Below, piece by piece: positions 7,555 through 14,397 of a stretch of DNA of 43,153 bases (within the stretch, counting starts at the first letter, position 1; every line of letters begins with the position of its first letter). Made by a program: the position numbers and the translations under genes. The notes beneath the pieces were generated by a model that searched no databases, was not told where the DNA came from, and was given only the letters and a program-made list of their open reading frames with translations. The stretch is from positions 1 to 43,153 of the forward strand of contig CALWSW010000003.1 of NCBI GenBank assembly GCA_944384305.1. The letters are read 5' to 3'. The DNA is from an uncultured Christensenellaceae bacterium (lineage in GTDB: Bacteria > Bacillota > Clostridia > Christensenellales > CALWSW01).

Positions 7555-8913
7555 ATGGCGAAGTCTGCATCCTATTACTGCACGGCCTGCGGGTACGAGA
7601 CCGGCAAGTGGCTGGGGCGCTGCCCCTCCTGCGGGGCGTGGAACACCGTTGAAGAGCGCCCTGCCTTGGCTGCGCCCGCCGCCAAAGCAGGGCGGCACGC
7701 CGCGGCGCAGGCCGCGCCGGCGGCCGCCCTGCCGCTCGATCAGATCCGCCCCGACGGCGCGGCCCGCCTGAAGACCGGCCTGGGGGAACTGGACCGCGTG
7801 CTGGGCGGCGGACTGGTAAAGGGCAGCGTGGTGCTGCTGGGCGGCGACCCGGGCATTGGCAAGTCGACGCTTTTGCTGCAGGTGTGCGACGCCCTGGGCG
7901 CGCACGGGCCGGTGCTTTACGCCACGGGCGAAGAGAGCGCCGCGCAGATCCGCCTGCGCGCCCAGCGGCTGGGGATCCAGGGGCGGGGCCTGTTCGTTGC
8001 GGCCGAGACCGACCTGGGGGCCATTTTGGCCGCCGCGCAGGAAAAGGGCTGCCACACGCTCATCGTCGACTCCATTCAAACCGTGTACCGGCCGGAACTG
8101 CCCAATTCCGCCGGTTCGGTAACGCAGATCCGCGAGGCGACCTCGCTTTTGACCCGCGCGGCCAAGCAGACCGGCATGACTGTGGTGATCGTGGGGCACG
8201 TGACCAAAGAGGGTGCGCTGGCCGGGCCGCGGCTGCTGGAGCATTTGGTGGACGCCGTGTTGTATTTTGAAGGCGACCGGTTCGACAGCTTCCGCATCCT
8301 GCGGGCGGTGAAGAACCGCTTTGGCTCCACCAACGAGATCGGGCTGTTCACCATGGGCGAGCGCGGCATGGAGGAAAGCCCCGACCCCAGCGCGCTCTTT
8401 TTGCCCGAGCGCGAGCAGGAGGTGCCGGGGTGCGCGGTGTTTTGTACCATAGAGGGCAGCCGCCCGGTGCTGGCCGAGCTGCAGGCCCTGGCCGCCAAGA
8501 CGGTGTTTGGCAACCCCCGCCGGGCCACCACCGGCCTGGACTACAACCGCCTGACCATGCTCATTGCCGTGCTGGAGCGCAAGCTGGGGGTGAGCTTGGG
8601 GGACCAGGACGTGTACGTGAACATTGCCGGCGGCCTGCGCGTGGAAGAGCGCGCGGCCGATCTGGCCTGTGTGGCGGCGCTGTATTCCTCGGTAAAAAAT
8701 CTGCCCATGCCCAAAAAGACCGCGCTGTTCGGCGAGATCGGCCTGACGGGCGAAGTGCGCGCCGTAGCCGCCGCCGACAAGCGCGCCGCCGAGTGCGCCA
8801 AGCTGGGGTTTGAGCGCATCATTCTGCCCAAGGGCAACCGCGCCGGGATCAGCCTGCCCGTGGAGGTCGTGGGCGTGGCGACGGCGGCAGAGGCGCTGCG
8901 GGCGTTGTTTTAA
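7555..8913 (+). CDS. radA: DNA repair protein RadA (Sms)
   Basis: RadA is a RecA-like, DnaB-like branch-migration helicase acting in recombinational repair. The 452-residue protein has the N-terminal C4 zinc finger (CTACGYETGKWLGRCPSC), Walker A GGDPGIGKSTLLLQ, and the RadA-specific KNRFGSTNEIG motif. A C-terminal Lon-protease-like domain (from about residue 290) follows, lacking an evident protease active site, as is normal for RadA. The ATG at 7555 follows AAGGAG at 7544-7549. Length and order are typical. It is the last chromosomal protein gene before the tRNA and prophage. The 286 bp after it contain no gene, only GC-rich hairpins without T-tracts (for example arms 9074-9081 and 9095-9102). 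Confidence 0.97.
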   Translation: MAKSASYYCTACGYETGKWLGRCPSCGAWNTVEERPALAAPAAKAGRHAAAQAAPAAALPLDQIRPDGAARLKTGLGELDRVLGGGLVKGSVVLLGGDPGIGKSTLLLQVCDALGAHGPVLYATGEESAAQIRLRAQRLGIQGRGLFVAAETDLGAILAAAQEKGCHTLIVDSIQTVYRPELPNSAGSVTQIREATSLLTRAAKQTGMTVVIVGHVTKEGALAGPRLLEHLVDAVLYFEGDRFDSFRILRAVKNRFGSTNEIGLFTMGERGMEESPDPSALFLPEREQEVPGCAVFCTIEGSRPVLAELQALAAKTVFGNPRRATTGLDYNRLTMLIAVLERKLGVSLGDQDVYVNIAGGLRVEERAADLACVAALYSSVKNLPMPKKTALFGEIGLTGEVRAVAAADKRAAECAKLGFERIILPKGNRAGISLPVEVVGVATAAEALRALF

Positions 8914-9157
8914 ACGGATCGTGCCTTTGCGCACAGAAAAAGCGCGGGGGCCGGCGGGCGCTGTTTGCCGGCCGCCCGGCAGCGGGCCTGGGCGCCTTTG
9001 CAGACCAAGCGCAAGGGCGCCCGCGCCCCCATGGCAAAGCAGGCGCCCGCGCTGCCGTGCAGCGCCCCTGTGCGAGGAGGCGAAAGCCCCTCTGGCCTCC
9101 TCCCAGCCCCGCTGCCTGCAAGAACGCAAAAAGGTGGCTGCGGCCTGGATTTTCTTC

Positions 9158-9186
9158 TTGCTTTTTGCCGCGCGCTGCGGTATAAT
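9158..9186 (+). promoter_or_regulatory. tRNA-Ala promoter
   Basis: TTGCTT (9158-9163), a 17-bp spacer and TATAAT (9181-9186) lie 14 bp before the tRNA 5' end, as expected for a stable RNA promoter. Confidence 0.7.
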
Positions 9187-9199
9187 ACTTTTTGCGTAT

Positions 9200-9275
9200 G
9201 GGGCATTAGCACAGTTGGTAGCGCGCATCGTTCGCATCGATGAGGTCAGCGGTTCGAATCCGCTATGCTCCACCA
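9200..9275 (+). tRNA. tRNA-Ala, anticodon CGC
   Basis: The 76-nt sequence folds as a full cloverleaf. The acceptor stem GGGGCAT/ATGCTCC includes the G3-U70 wobble pair that identifies alanine tRNAs. The anticodon arm is CATCG-TTCGCAT-CGATG, giving anticodon CGC (codon GCG), and the T arm is AGCGG-TTCGAAT-CCGCT. The CCA end is encoded. Prophage genes begin about 120 bp downstream, so its 3' half is the likely phage attachment site. Confidence 0.96.
9250..9275 (+). other. Candidate left attachment site (attL) in the tRNA 3' end
   Basis: Everything left of the tRNA is chromosomal and everything right of the following terminator is phage. Tailed phages commonly integrate into tRNA T-arm/3' ends and restore the gene. 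The matching right copy would lie beyond the window, so the core cannot be delimited here. Confidence 0.4.
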
Positions 9276-9355
9276 TTCTCTGCACATGCGAACATTCAGT
9301 TGTGTTGTACATGATAGATGGGATGTTCGTACTGGAGTTTCCGTTCAAGGGAAGC

Positions 9356-9390
9356 AAAAGACCCTCGGCCAAGTAAGCCGAGGGTCTTTT
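9356..9390. terminator. Bidirectional terminator at the chromosome-prophage border
   Basis: A perfect 13-bp stem (AAAAGACCCTCGG at 9356-9368 pairing with CCGAGGGTCTTTT at 9378-9390) with a 9-nt loop has A and T tracts on both sides. It can end the leftward late phage transcript after the gp10-like gene and also stop rightward tRNA transcription. Confidence 0.85.
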
Positions 9391-9395
9391 GTGTA

Positions 9396-9908
9396 TTATT
9401 GGGGTTCCATCCTTTGCCTGATCGCTTTATAGATCTTCCGCTTAACGCGAGCTTGCTGAGTATCTTTCATTCGTTTCACAGCTCTTTTGAGCACAAAATG
9501 TCCTCTGACATATCCGCCCGGTGGACCGACATACATTCCTCCGGCAGGATCGCCACGATTGTATACAAAAGTATGTCCTGCCCAGTGTCCGGGTACGAAG
9601 TGACTTCGAAATCCATACTCAAGGTGCTTCGCGTAATCCAGGTTGTTATAGACGCGGATGAAGTAGCGGTTGCCGCTTTGCCTGGCTGTCTTATCCGACT
9701 TCCAGTTGCGCCGGTAGTCGCCGGTATTGACGATACCGGTCTTCCGGCGGCCGGGCTCGCTCAGATCGGTCGTGCAGATCTTGCGCGCCTGGCCAACGGC
9801 ATACATCCCCTCGCTCACAGCGATTTGGCCAATGATGTTGGGCGCGTCTTCTTGTAGCCGGGTCAATCTTTCGATATAATCCCGCAACTCCTTTGTGTTG
9901 ACCGCCAT
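9396..9908 (-). CDS. HK97 gp10 / XkdI-type head-tail connector protein, displaced to the prophage end
   Basis: The 170-residue protein has the gp10/XkdI signature: a helical N-terminus and TGDYRRNWKSDK. VYNNLDYAKHLEYGF follows, then a GHFVLKRAVKRMK helix. Proteins of this family act in head-tail joining or tail completion. The start at 9908 is chosen because the long upstream extension of the frame runs over the holin gene in another frame, and the domain begins at this Met. It is the last gene of the leftward late operon, 2 bp after the holin, next to the terminator and attachment site. Its usual place is between the XkdH- and XkdJ-like genes; see findings. Confidence 0.8.
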   Translation of the reverse strand: MAVNTKELRDYIERLTRLQEDAPNIIGQIAVSEGMYAVGQARKICTTDLSEPGRRKTGIVNTGDYRRNWKSDKTARQSGNRYFIRVYNNLDYAKHLEYGFRSHFVPGHWAGHTFVYNRGDPAGGMYVGPPGGYVRGHFVLKRAVKRMKDTQQARVKRKIYKAIRQRMEPQ

Positions 9909-9910
9909 AT

Positions 9911-10195
9911 TTATTCCTTTGTGGCCCGCGCCGCCGTCACGCCATCGAATGCGCCATTGGCGGCCAAACTCACCACCACGGCGTTGATGAACGCAAGCCC
10001 GGCCGTGGACCAGTTGAGTTCCCCCGCCACCGCCGCAGCGGCGATGAGCACAACGAGCGCCACAATGTAGCTGGTGATGCGGGTCGGGATCCGCTCGATC
10101 CACCCGATGCCCTTGATGAGCTGGGTGATGAGGGTGACGGCCAGCGTGGCGCCGGCGTAGGTGCCCAGGGCGCTCCAGGTGAAGAATTCTTCCAT
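9911..10195 (-). CDS. Phage holin
   Basis: This is a 94-residue protein with two or three hydrophobic segments: about residues 8-27 (ALGTYAGATLAVTLITQLI), 42-60 (SYIVALVVLIAAAAVAGEL) and 65-83. The tail is short and charged. Holins form membrane lesions that release or activate the endolysin at the timed end of infection. Size, topology and position just after the lysin and a second small membrane protein support the call. No family-specific residue can be cited. Confidence 0.75.
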   Translation of the reverse strand: MEEFFTWSALGTYAGATLAVTLITQLIKGIGWIERIPTRITSYIVALVVLIAAAAVAGELNWSTAGLAFINAVVVSLAANGAFDGVTAARATKE

Positions 10196-10210
10196 ATTCG
10201 TTCTCCTTCC

Positions 10211-10525
10211 TTATTTAATCAAATGATCGGCGGCTTGTTCGTTCAAAAAATGATAGTACGCCTCTTTGGCGGTCTCGTAGTCTGCAACAGCCTCTTCCAC
10301 CTCACCATTGGGCTTGCCGCGCTTGATGGCCATAGCGCAGGCGTAGGAGAGCTTGGCGGCGGCCATGGTGACCTCTAAATTGAGGAGCGATTCCTGCTTG
10401 CGCGCGGCGGCGTGGGCCTCGCTGGCCCGGTCGCGCCGCTTTTGCGCCCTTTGGAGATAATACGCTGCGCACGATGCGATGACGCTGGGCAGCAGCCCTA
10501 GCAGAAATGCTGTTACTTCACTCAT
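10211..10525 (-). CDS. Small membrane-anchored coiled-coil protein of the lysis module
   Basis: The 104-residue protein has one N-terminal hydrophobic segment (residues 5-24, TAFLLGLLPSVIASCAAYYL) followed by a charged, Ala-rich helix (QRAQKRRDRASEAHAAARKQ) likely to form a coiled coil. It lies between the lysin and the holin, 12 bp after the former. The position fits an antiholin, holin partner or spanin-like role, but Gram-positive hosts need no spanin and I do not recognise the family. Confidence 0.55.
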   Translation of the reverse strand: MSEVTAFLLGLLPSVIASCAAYYLQRAQKRRDRASEAHAAARKQESLLNLEVTMAAAKLSYACAMAIKRGKPNGEVEEAVADYETAKEAYYHFLNEQAADHLIK

Positions 10526-10537
10526 CCCACCACCCCC

Positions 10538-12274
10538 TCAGTACTTCCAGCGGGCCTTCGTGCCCCGCACATCCACATGGACGATATAGCGTGCGCCGTA
10601 GCCCACGCCGCCGGAAACGTTCATTTTAAGGGCGATCTCTTCCAGGTGATCTCGGATTTCGGCGTCGGATACTCCGTCGCATTTGCCGAAGATATCCGCC
10701 GCGCGGCCGAATTTGTGCTGGGAGCCTGATGCCCCGCCCCGCTCTTTGTTCCACTGCTCGCAACGCTGGCCGCCGGCGATGGCGCCATCGCGCGTTGGTT
10801 CCGCACGGCAGGTCACGTACAGCCTCAGCCCAGGGTACTTCTTTTCTGCCTCCCGCCAGATGCGTTCGACCAGGAGGCGCACACCGGCGGTGCTGGCGTT
10901 GGGGTACCCGTCGCAGTACTTGTTGCACTGGCACTCCATGTCGGCCTCAGTCAAGCGCGGGGTGATGATCCCGCTTTTTAAGGCCGCCCAGGTCTTGGGC
11001 CCGGCAATGCCGTCCGCTGCAAGACCCATGGCCGCCTGGAACTGCTTCACCGCCTCTTTGGTCTTGGGGCCGTTCTTGCCGTCGATCTCCCCAACGATCG
11101 CCCCGAAGCCCCAGTCGGTCAGCGCCTGCTGCACGCCCTCGATGGTCTCCGGCCAATCGGTAGGGATGTCGGGGTCTGCAGGCTGCTCAGGCCCGTCGGG
11201 TGGCTCGGTGAGGTAGCTCGCCTTGATCCAGCCGCAGGTGCCGGTGCCGACCAGTGCCCGTTCGCCCTGGCGTTGCAATACCGTCACGATATCGCCATTA
11301 TAGAGGTAGCCGACCTTATCGCTCTTGGTATCAGCTTTGGCTCGTACGATGAGCGCATTACCCTCAGAGACGCCGGAGATCATCTTCTTTTCCTGCACTG
11401 GGTCCTCCTTCCCGTCATTCTTGTCGTTGCCGCCGTCATCCTCCCCAAAGTCATCCGGCAGCTCGACCCGTGGGATGAGGTGCAGCCCGGAGGGGCACTT
11501 GACCTCGGCAGGGGTGGCGTGGTCCATCAGGTAGGCGTAAGCATCGGCCTCGCTGATCTCCGGCCAGCGGGAGAGGATGAGGGCCATCATGCCGGCCACG
11601 GCCGGGGAGGCCATGCTGGTGCCGCTGAGCACGCGGTAGCCGCTCCCGGCGTTTTTGCAGCTGATTACACTGCTGCCGATGACGCAGCAGTCGGTGAGCG
11701 CTCCCCAGCAGGAAGAACTGTCGTTCATTTTCGAATTGCTTTTTAAATTTGCCACCACGATGGGGCTTTCATAGTCCGCCAGGGGCGATTTTTCGTCGGA
11801 ATCATTGCAGGCAGCCACTATAACCGGCACATTGCTGGCTACGAGATCATCTATCTCTGTCATAATGACCGGCCTGTCCGTTTCGCTGAGCGAGATATTG
11901 ACGACCAACCGCTTCTCGGGATGCTCGCTATGCCACGCTTTGATCTGCTGCAGCGCCTGGACAACGCTGCTGTTGCTCCCCGCGTTGGCAGCCCCATCCG
12001 TGACTTTGAGCGGCAATATTTCCGCGTCTGGTGCGATGCCGTACACTGCACCAGCAGCGATGCCCGCCACGTGCGTGCCGTGCCCGTAGGGGTTCACATC
12101 ATTGGTCGGCGTATTCCCGCGGATCGCCCAGCCATCTGTGCGCACGGACAAGTCCTCGTGCGGCCACACCCCTGTGTCGATCACCGCGATCACGACGCCC
12201 TTCCCCGTCACCCCGTGCTGGTGCCACTTTTCCGCCCCCGTAAACTCCCGGGGGATATTTCCACTCAGTGCCAT
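10538..12274 (-). CDS. Chimeric endolysin: subtilisin-like S8 protease, SH3, peptidoglycan-binding and M15 peptidase domains
   Basis: The 578-residue protein joins four domains. Residues ~1-270 are an S8 subtilase with an apparently complete catalytic set: Asp33 in IDTG, His65 in GHGTHVAG, oxyanion Asn157, Ser220 in SGTSMASP. An Asp/Glu/Lys-rich linker spans ~273-297. An SH3-like domain covers ~300-356 and a PG_binding_1 repeat ~376-434 (DGKNGPKTKEAVKQFQ; DGIAGPKTWAAL). The C-terminus is an M15 metallopeptidase with zinc ligands His520 and Asp527 (SQHKFGRAADI) and His566 (VHVD). The M15 part would cut stem peptides in host peptidoglycan. There is no signal peptide. The S8 partner could activate the enzyme, cut wall proteins or process a phage protein. 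It sits between the radical SAM gene and the small membrane genes. Confidence 0.9.
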   Translation of the reverse strand: MALSGNIPREFTGAEKWHQHGVTGKGVVIAVIDTGVWPHEDLSVRTDGWAIRGNTPTNDVNPYGHGTHVAGIAAGAVYGIAPDAEILPLKVTDGAANAGSNSSVVQALQQIKAWHSEHPEKRLVVNISLSETDRPVIMTEIDDLVASNVPVIVAACNDSDEKSPLADYESPIVVANLKSNSKMNDSSSCWGALTDCCVIGSSVISCKNAGSGYRVLSGTSMASPAVAGMMALILSRWPEISEADAYAYLMDHATPAEVKCPSGLHLIPRVELPDDFGEDDGGNDKNDGKEDPVQEKKMISGVSEGNALIVRAKADTKSDKVGYLYNGDIVTVLQRQGERALVGTGTCGWIKASYLTEPPDGPEQPADPDIPTDWPETIEGVQQALTDWGFGAIVGEIDGKNGPKTKEAVKQFQAAMGLAADGIAGPKTWAALKSGIITPRLTEADMECQCNKYCDGYPNASTAGVRLLVERIWREAEKKYPGLRLYVTCRAEPTRDGAIAGGQRCEQWNKERGGASGSQHKFGRAADIFGKCDGVSDAEIRDHLEEIALKMNVSGGVGYGARYIVHVDVRGTKARWKY

Positions 12275-12289
12275 TGCCTTTCCTCCGTT

Positions 12290-13534
12290 TCAGTCTCCTG
12301 TGATCGCTCTGATCTCATCGGCCGTCAGGTTGAGCGGGAACTTTTTGCCCTCTCCATCCCGCTCATAGACCTGGTCCCAATAATAGGCGTTTGCCAGTAC
12401 CCGCGCTTTGTGCATGGGACAGATGTAGGTCGCGCGCCTGTTTGGAGTGCCAAAGACCTCGTAGTTGTGTGCGCTGCACCACGCGCAGCCCGAAGCCACG
12501 GGGCAGCAGAAGCACTCGTCTGTTGATTGCGACCGGCGGGTGATGCTTTCCAGCTCCGCGATCCTCTGCCGGTGCTCAGCCGTTGTGCCGATGCCCGTCC
12601 ATATGTCCCCGATCACATACGGCTCGCGAGAGACCGACATGGGCGTGTACCGCAGGCAGGGGTAGATCCTGCCGTCCACGTCGATGGCGAGCATTTTCCC
12701 CGTGCCGCCGCACCAGTTGCCGTTTTCTTCCGGCGGCAGAGGCTGCCCGATCCAATCGTCAAACAGTGTGTTGCGCAGCCCCGGATGTTCCAGCAGGTAA
12801 TCCGCCAGACGAAGCATTTCGCGGTACAGTACACGGGCGTGTTCCGGCTCCCATCCCTGCTCAAATACGCAATTGCAGAAGATCGTGTCCATGCCGAGGT
12901 TCTCATAAAGATTGACGGACGCTTCATACAGGTATTGCAGATTCCCCGGCGCCAGTGTGAACTTGGTGCTGTTTAGGCCGGCAGCTTTGACTGCAGCAGC
13001 GACGCGGTCATAGGTCGGCTGGCCATATAGATCGAATCTGCAGGCGTCGTGGCAGGCCTGGCAGCCATCCACCGTGATGTTGATGTTCAGCCGGCCGGCA
13101 TATTTAAGCAGCAGTTTCTGTACGGCAGGATCAAAGTAGTCCAAACCATTGCTGCAGATCGACATCATATACTGCGTTGCCCAGCGATGCTGTTTTTCGA
13201 GAGACGTCCGGAGAAAATAAGTCATGGTCTCGTCGATCAACCCTGTCTCAAGCAGCGGTTCCCCGCCGATGAAGTCCATGATCAGCCCGTGGGCGTCTTC
13301 GCCGTTGATCCATTGAGAGTGCCGGGCATCTTCTGCAAACAAAAAATCGACGGTTTGCTTTGCCGTCGAAAGACTCATCTTGTCATTGCTTTTGTGCGTC
13401 TCGTAACAATAAGCGCAGCGCATCGAGCAATCGTGCGTGACTACGAAGGTTACGGTTTTTACCCGTTTGTCCCGTCCGTACATGGCCAAATATTTATCCC
13501 CGAAGCCACCCAACGCAACACGGTCACTTTTCAT
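12290..13534 (-). CDS. Radical SAM/SPASM peptide maturase, CXXX-repeat target type
   Basis: The 414-residue enzyme binds a [4Fe-4S] cluster through C36, C40 and C43 (CSMRCAYC) and S-adenosylmethionine through GGEP at 90-93. A C-terminal SPASM region has cysteines at 275, 293, 341, 343, 344, 350, 353 and 372, enough for auxiliary clusters. SPASM enzymes install thioether or C-C links in ribosomal peptides or mature sulfatases. The gene is in one run with a 25-cysteine CXXX-repeat protein, so a RiPP maturase is the best reading. The start at 13534 has GGGGGTGAT upstream and overlaps the preceding stop by 11 bp. It could instead be a generic anSME-like enzyme, but no sulfatase is nearby. Confidence 0.85.
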   Translation of the reverse strand: MKSDRVALGGFGDKYLAMYGRDKRVKTVTFVVTHDCSMRCAYCYETHKSNDKMSLSTAKQTVDFLFAEDARHSQWINGEDAHGLIMDFIGGEPLLETGLIDETMTYFLRTSLEKQHRWATQYMMSICSNGLDYFDPAVQKLLLKYAGRLNINITVDGCQACHDACRFDLYGQPTYDRVAAAVKAAGLNSTKFTLAPGNLQYLYEASVNLYENLGMDTIFCNCVFEQGWEPEHARVLYREMLRLADYLLEHPGLRNTLFDDWIGQPLPPEENGNWCGGTGKMLAIDVDGRIYPCLRYTPMSVSREPYVIGDIWTGIGTTAEHRQRIAELESITRRSQSTDECFCCPVASGCAWCSAHNYEVFGTPNRRATYICPMHKARVLANAYYWDQVYERDGEGKKFPLNLTADEIRAITGD

Positions 13535-13838
13535 ATGCGACGATCACCCCCTTGTAAAAATCCGGTGTGAAGAAAACATTGGGGTCATGTGCCCGATCCG
13601 GTGCTGCACGCTTGACGATCTCGTTGAGCGCAACCTGCCGCTCGGCAAACGCCTGCTGGTACTCGTCTCTGAGCTTGTTGTACACGGGGTCGATGGCAGC
13701 CGGTTCCACGAGACGGGACAGATTCGTGATCAGTACGCGCAAGCCGTCCGTTTCAAAACTGAGTTTTTCCAGGTAGGACATTTGGCTTTCGCCCACCTCG
13801 TATTCGGCTATTTTCTTTCTAAAGCGGTCACAGCTCAT
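13524..13838 (-). CDS. Small helical protein of the radical SAM cassette, possible peptide-modification helper
   Basis: This 104-residue protein is predicted all-helical and charged, with no cysteine cluster and no membrane segment. The core (SYLEKLSFETDGLRVLITNL, then PVYNKLRDEYQQAF) recalls the small helical accessory proteins annotated with CXXX-repeat peptide systems. That resemblance is from memory of the family pattern and unverified. The ATG at 13838 is chosen since it overlaps the previous stop by 11 bp. The longer upstream frame overlaps the 185-residue gene heavily. It also overlaps the radical SAM gene by 11 bp, so the three are probably translated together. Confidence 0.6.
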   Translation of the reverse strand: MSCDRFRKKIAEYEVGESQMSYLEKLSFETDGLRVLITNLSRLVEPAAIDPVYNKLRDEYQQAFAERQVALNEIVKRAAPDRAHDPNVFFTPDFYKGVIVAYEK

Positions 13839-14385
13839 TGATGATGCGGTCCCCCAAATCCACGATGGTGCTATCCAGCGACTTGACGTAATCTGCGATT
13901 TCTTCGATTTCACTGAGATGGTTGGCTAACGCGTCGTTGGCCTTGCTCGCCAAAAGCAGGGTAAGGTAGGTCCGCCCTGCAATGTACCGTAAGATCGGGC
14001 TGCCTTCGTCCGTCGCGTAATACGTATAAAAGTTCGTGTCGTAGTTTTCCTTCGCGTAAAAATCCTGCAGCTTGCGCTGCGCCATCAGGGAAATAAATCC
14101 GTCAAACTCCGTCTGGTCGAATCTGCTGGCTACGGTCCCGAACATTGTGGTAAACACCGTTTTGAAGTCTGCCGTGAAGTTGCCGGCGATGTTTTTGAGC
14201 GCATTGTACGTGGCAAAGCCAAGGGCAAACACTTCGTGCTCGTCCCGTGCTGCGGCAAAACTTTCGATGGCGGACCGCAGCGGCTCGACAATGGCTTCCC
14301 ACCCTGGTCCTTCCGTGAGGCTCACAAGAAAATCGGCCAGGTGAAACACCTGGTCCGGCATCGAATTGATGAAGATATCGAACAT
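13828..14385 (-). CDS. Unrecognised helical protein in the Cys-repeat/radical SAM cassette
   Basis: This 185-residue protein is mainly alpha-helical with many aromatic residues (VFHLADFLVSL, FYAKENYDTNFYTYYATDEG) and no cysteine. There is no signal peptide or evident catalytic motif. A strong AGGAGGGTGCC lies just before the ATG at 14385, 12 bp after the Cys-rich gene. It directly follows the presumed substrate and precedes the helper and maturase genes, so a role in substrate recognition, folding or export is possible. It could equally be a tail-fibre chaperone. I do not recognise the family. Confidence 0.6.
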   Translation of the reverse strand: MFDIFINSMPDQVFHLADFLVSLTEGPGWEAIVEPLRSAIESFAAARDEHEVFALGFATYNALKNIAGNFTADFKTVFTTMFGTVASRFDQTEFDGFISLMAQRKLQDFYAKENYDTNFYTYYATDEGSPILRYIAGRTYLTLLLASKANDALANHLSEIEEIADYVKSLDSTIVDLGDRIINEL

Positions 14386-14397
14386 GGCACCCTCCTA

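Noticed and set aside
9074-9102. Hairpin after radA as an intrinsic terminator
   Set aside because: The 8-bp GAGGAGGC/GCCTCCTC stem is followed by CCAGCCCC rather than a T-run, so it lacks the key feature of an intrinsic terminator.
6046-9372. A very long minus-strand open frame (about 1100 codons) across ispF, the propeller gene, radA and the tRNA
   Set aside because: It is antisense to three well-supported genes and the tRNA, has His/Gly/Arg-rich low-complexity translation typical of GC-rich shadow frames, and has no recognisable domain.
9396-10103. Longer form of the gp10-like gene starting at 10103
   Set aside because: The extra N-terminal part overlaps the holin gene in another frame and has shadow-type composition; the domain starts at the Met at 9908.
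12290-13534. Radical SAM enzyme as an anaerobic sulfatase maturase
   Set aside because: No sulfatase with a C/S-x-P-x-R motif is in the window, and the neighbouring CXXX-repeat protein is a more natural substrate; phylogeny would settle it.
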